From Oscillospiraceae bacterium (GTDB lineage: Bacteria > Bacillota > Clostridia > Oscillospirales > Oscillospiraceae), in assembly GCA_016295225.1 (NCBI GenBank), contig JAEDLP010000102.1, positions 1 through 6,363 of the forward strand: a stretch of DNA of 6,363 nucleotides. Reading direction: 5' to 3'. The notes under the pieces were generated by a model, which was given only the letters and a program-made list of their open reading frames with translations, was not told where the DNA came from and did not search any database. This document shows positions 5,099-6,363 of this stretch, one piece after another (positions within the stretch are counted from its first letter, which is position 1; each line of letters begins with the position of its first letter). Both the position numbers and the translations under genes were made by a program.

Positions 5099-5830
5099 AT
5101 GCCAGAAACCAAGAGTTATGAGACCATAGCCGCCAACGTAGCGGCTGTGCGGGAGAACATGCGCCGGGCCGCTGAGGCTGCCGGCCGGGACCCCGGCGAG
5201 ATCACCTTAGTGGCCGCCACCAAGGTCCAGACCTCCGAGACCATTCGCAACGCCATCCAGGCGGGGATCACCGTCTGCGGCGAGAACCGGGTCCAGGAGC
5301 TGGTGGCCCACCTGGAGGACAATGCCTACGAGGGGGCCAAGGTCCACTTCATCGGCCACCTGCAGACCAACAAGGTCAAGTTCGTGGTGGGCAAGGTGGA
5401 CATGATCGAGTCCATCGACTCCGTCCGCCTCATGGACGCGGTGGAGAAGCAGGCCGCCAAGGTGGACGTGGTCCAGGACATCCTGCTGGAGGTAAACATC
5501 GGCGACGAGGAGAGCAAGGGGGGCGCTGCCATCGACGAGATCATGGCCCTGGCCCGCCACGCCATGGAGTGTCCCCACCTGAATCTGCGGGGCGTTATGT
5601 GCATCCCGCCCGCCACGGCGTCCGATGAAGAAAATCGCGCCTTTTTCCAAGAAACTTATCAGCTTTTTGTTGACATGAAGGAGAAATTAGGGGATAATAA
5701 CCCTAATATAGACTGCCTTTCCATGGGCATGAGCGGAGATTATCCCCTTGCGATCGAGGGCGGGTCCACCATGGTGCGTGTGGGTACCGCTCTGTTCGGT
5801 GCGCGTCCGCCATGGCATCCCCAGGGATGA
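5099..5830 (+). CDS. yggS: PLP homeostasis protein, YggS/YlmE family
   Basis: YggS (YlmE in Bacillus, PLPBP in eukaryotes) binds pyridoxal 5'-phosphate without known catalysis and keeps PLP and amino-acid pools balanced. The 243-residue protein has LVAATKV with the predicted PLP Schiff-base lysine at Lys42. It also has CGENRVQE (60-67), HFIGHLQTNKVK (83-94), MIESIDSVRLMDAV, LLEVNIGDEESKGG, LRGVMCIPPA and the C-terminal phosphate-binding run LSMGMSGDYPLAIEGGST with VRVGTALFGAR. All family blocks are present, so it should be a functional fold type III barrel. It sits directly upstream of sepF, as ylmE does in the Firmicutes division cluster. Its region at about 5630-5715 switches to AT-rich, otherwise avoided codons (ACT, CTT, GTT, TTA, AAT, ATA), and that patch contains a strong promoter match. 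Confidence 0.96.
   Translation: MPETKSYETIAANVAAVRENMRRAAEAAGRDPGEITLVAATKVQTSETIRNAIQAGITVCGENRVQELVAHLEDNAYEGAKVHFIGHLQTNKVKFVVGKVDMIESIDSVRLMDAVEKQAAKVDVVQDILLEVNIGDEESKGGAAIDEIMALARHAMECPHLNLRGVMCIPPATASDEENRAFFQETYQLFVDMKEKLGDNNPNIDCLSMGMSGDYPLAIEGGSTMVRVGTALFGARPPWHPQG
5670..5698 (+). promoter_or_regulatory. Sigma-A promoter inside yggS, likely for sepF
   Basis: TTGACA (5670-5675) matches the -35 consensus exactly. It is followed by a 17-nt spacer and GATAAT (5693-5698), a 5/6 match to the -10 box. A T-rich stretch (5641-5669) lies upstream. Transcription would start near 5705 and give sepF a leader of about 175 nt. No downstream gene other than sepF is visible. Because it lies in a coding region its use needs experimental proof, but it is by far the best promoter match I found in the window. 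Confidence 0.65.
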
Positions 5831-5864
5831 GGCCTATCTGCCGTGCCATTTTTTCACATATTTT

Positions 5865-5870
5865 AGGGGG
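5865..5870 (+). promoter_or_regulatory. sepF ribosome binding site
   Basis: AGGGGG lies 11 nt before the ATG at 5882, a long spacing for this genome, so initiation may be weaker than for its neighbours. The rest of the 51-nt yggS-sepF gap is T-rich (TTTTTTCACATATTTTA) and shows no stable hairpin. Confidence 0.55.
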
Positions 5871-5881
5871 TTACAAATACC

Positions 5882-6363
5882 ATGGGATTCTTAGATGAAC
5901 TCAAGCGCCTCACCCATCCCTATGAGGACGAGATGGAAGACGATTACGACGAAGAGGAAGATCTGTACGAAGACGAGGATGAGGACGACGACGTTCCGCC
6001 GCCGCCCCCGCCGGTTCGGGAGGAAGCCCCCCGCCGCCGGGAGTATCAGCAGCCGCCCCGTCAGCAAAGCCCCGGCGACAAGGTGGTGAACATCCACGCC
6101 ACCACCCAGATCCAGGTGGTCCTGGTCAAGCCCAAGCGCTATGACAACGCCGCCGAGATCGCCAACCACCTGCGCAACAAGCGCACCGTGGTCCTGAACC
6201 TGGAAGACACCGACGATAATGTGGCCCGCCGCCTGCTGGACTTCCTGTCCGGCGTGGCCTACGCCCAGGAGGGCGAGATCAAGAAGGTGGCCAAGCAGAC
6301 CTTCCTGGTGACGCCCTTCAACGTCCGCTTCGAGGGCGACCTGCTGGACGAGCTGGAGAACGG
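5882..6363 (+). CDS. sepF: Cell division protein SepF (3' end cut by window)
   Basis: SepF tethers FtsZ filaments to the membrane and aligns them at the septum in Gram-positives. I see 160 complete codons and no stop before the window ends. Comparison with the usual SepF end suggests only a few residues are missing. The N-terminal MGFLDELKRLTH can form the short amphipathic membrane-binding helix. Residues 15-37 are almost entirely Asp/Glu/Tyr, followed by six prolines (39-44) and an Arg/Gln/Pro stretch. These together form a long flexible linker. The conserved SepF core starts near KVVNIHATTQIQVVLVKP (67-84) and includes RTVVLNLED (101-109), FLSGVAYAQEGEIKKV (121-136) and FLVTPFNVRFEGD (141-153). 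It follows yggS as in the Firmicutes ylm cluster, and ylmG, ylmH and divIVA would be expected further right. It is probably served both by operon read-through and by the promoter inside yggS. Confidence 0.96.
   Translation, partial: MGFLDELKRLTHPYEDEMEDDYDEEEDLYEDEDEDDDVPPPPPPVREEAPRRREYQQPPRQQSPGDKVVNIHATTQIQVVLVKPKRYDNAAEIANHLRNKRTVVLNLEDTDDNVARRLLDFLSGVAYAQEGEIKKVAKQTFLVTPFNVRFEGDLLDELEN

Overview
The window reads as chromosomal DNA of a GC-rich Clostridia, most likely an Oscillospiraceae-type gut bacterium (Flavonifractor/Lawsonibacter-like). This rests on the high GC, strong C/G third-position preference, AGGAGG-type ribosome sites, a Gram-positive-type Hfq, and a SepF/YggS pair of the Firmicutes division cluster. 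The genus is an inference from style, not from a database match. All genes are on the + strand.

Layout: (1) 1-1974, mutL, the mismatch-repair ATPase/endonuclease, starting just after a perfect AGGAGGTGA ribosome site. (2) 1975-2590, an accessory island. It holds a 92-94 bp palindromic element that can fold as a closing stem around four hairpins and is flanked by a 6-bp direct repeat. After it come a small DUF559/Vsr-like endonuclease gene (2179-2538) of clearly lower GC and a second, related palindrome. (3) 2591-3821, miaA (tRNA A37 prenylation) and hfq (RNA chaperone). (4) 3822-5095, a hairpin region followed by a membrane-anchored HlyD-like adaptor gene. (5) 5099-6363, yggS/ylmE (PLP homeostasis) and sepF (FtsZ-ring protein), which runs off the right edge.

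How the parts relate: mutL-miaA-hfq is an old, widely conserved neighbourhood, and adaptor-yggS-sepF leads into the division cluster. Three local regulatory signals stand out. The hfq-adaptor gap holds two mutually exclusive hairpins, one of which hides the adaptor's ribosome site. A near-consensus sigma-A promoter (TTGACA, 17 nt, GATAAT) lies inside yggS, in a patch of atypical codons, and probably gives sepF its own transcription. The nuclease island interrupts the mutL-miaA junction.

The best candidate for something under-described is the palindrome / Vsr-like nuclease / palindrome unit at about 2029-2569. It resembles a REP- or MITE-type repeat associated with a single-domain nuclease. 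That linkage is inferred from one locus and needs genome-wide comparison. The core genes are confidently identified.
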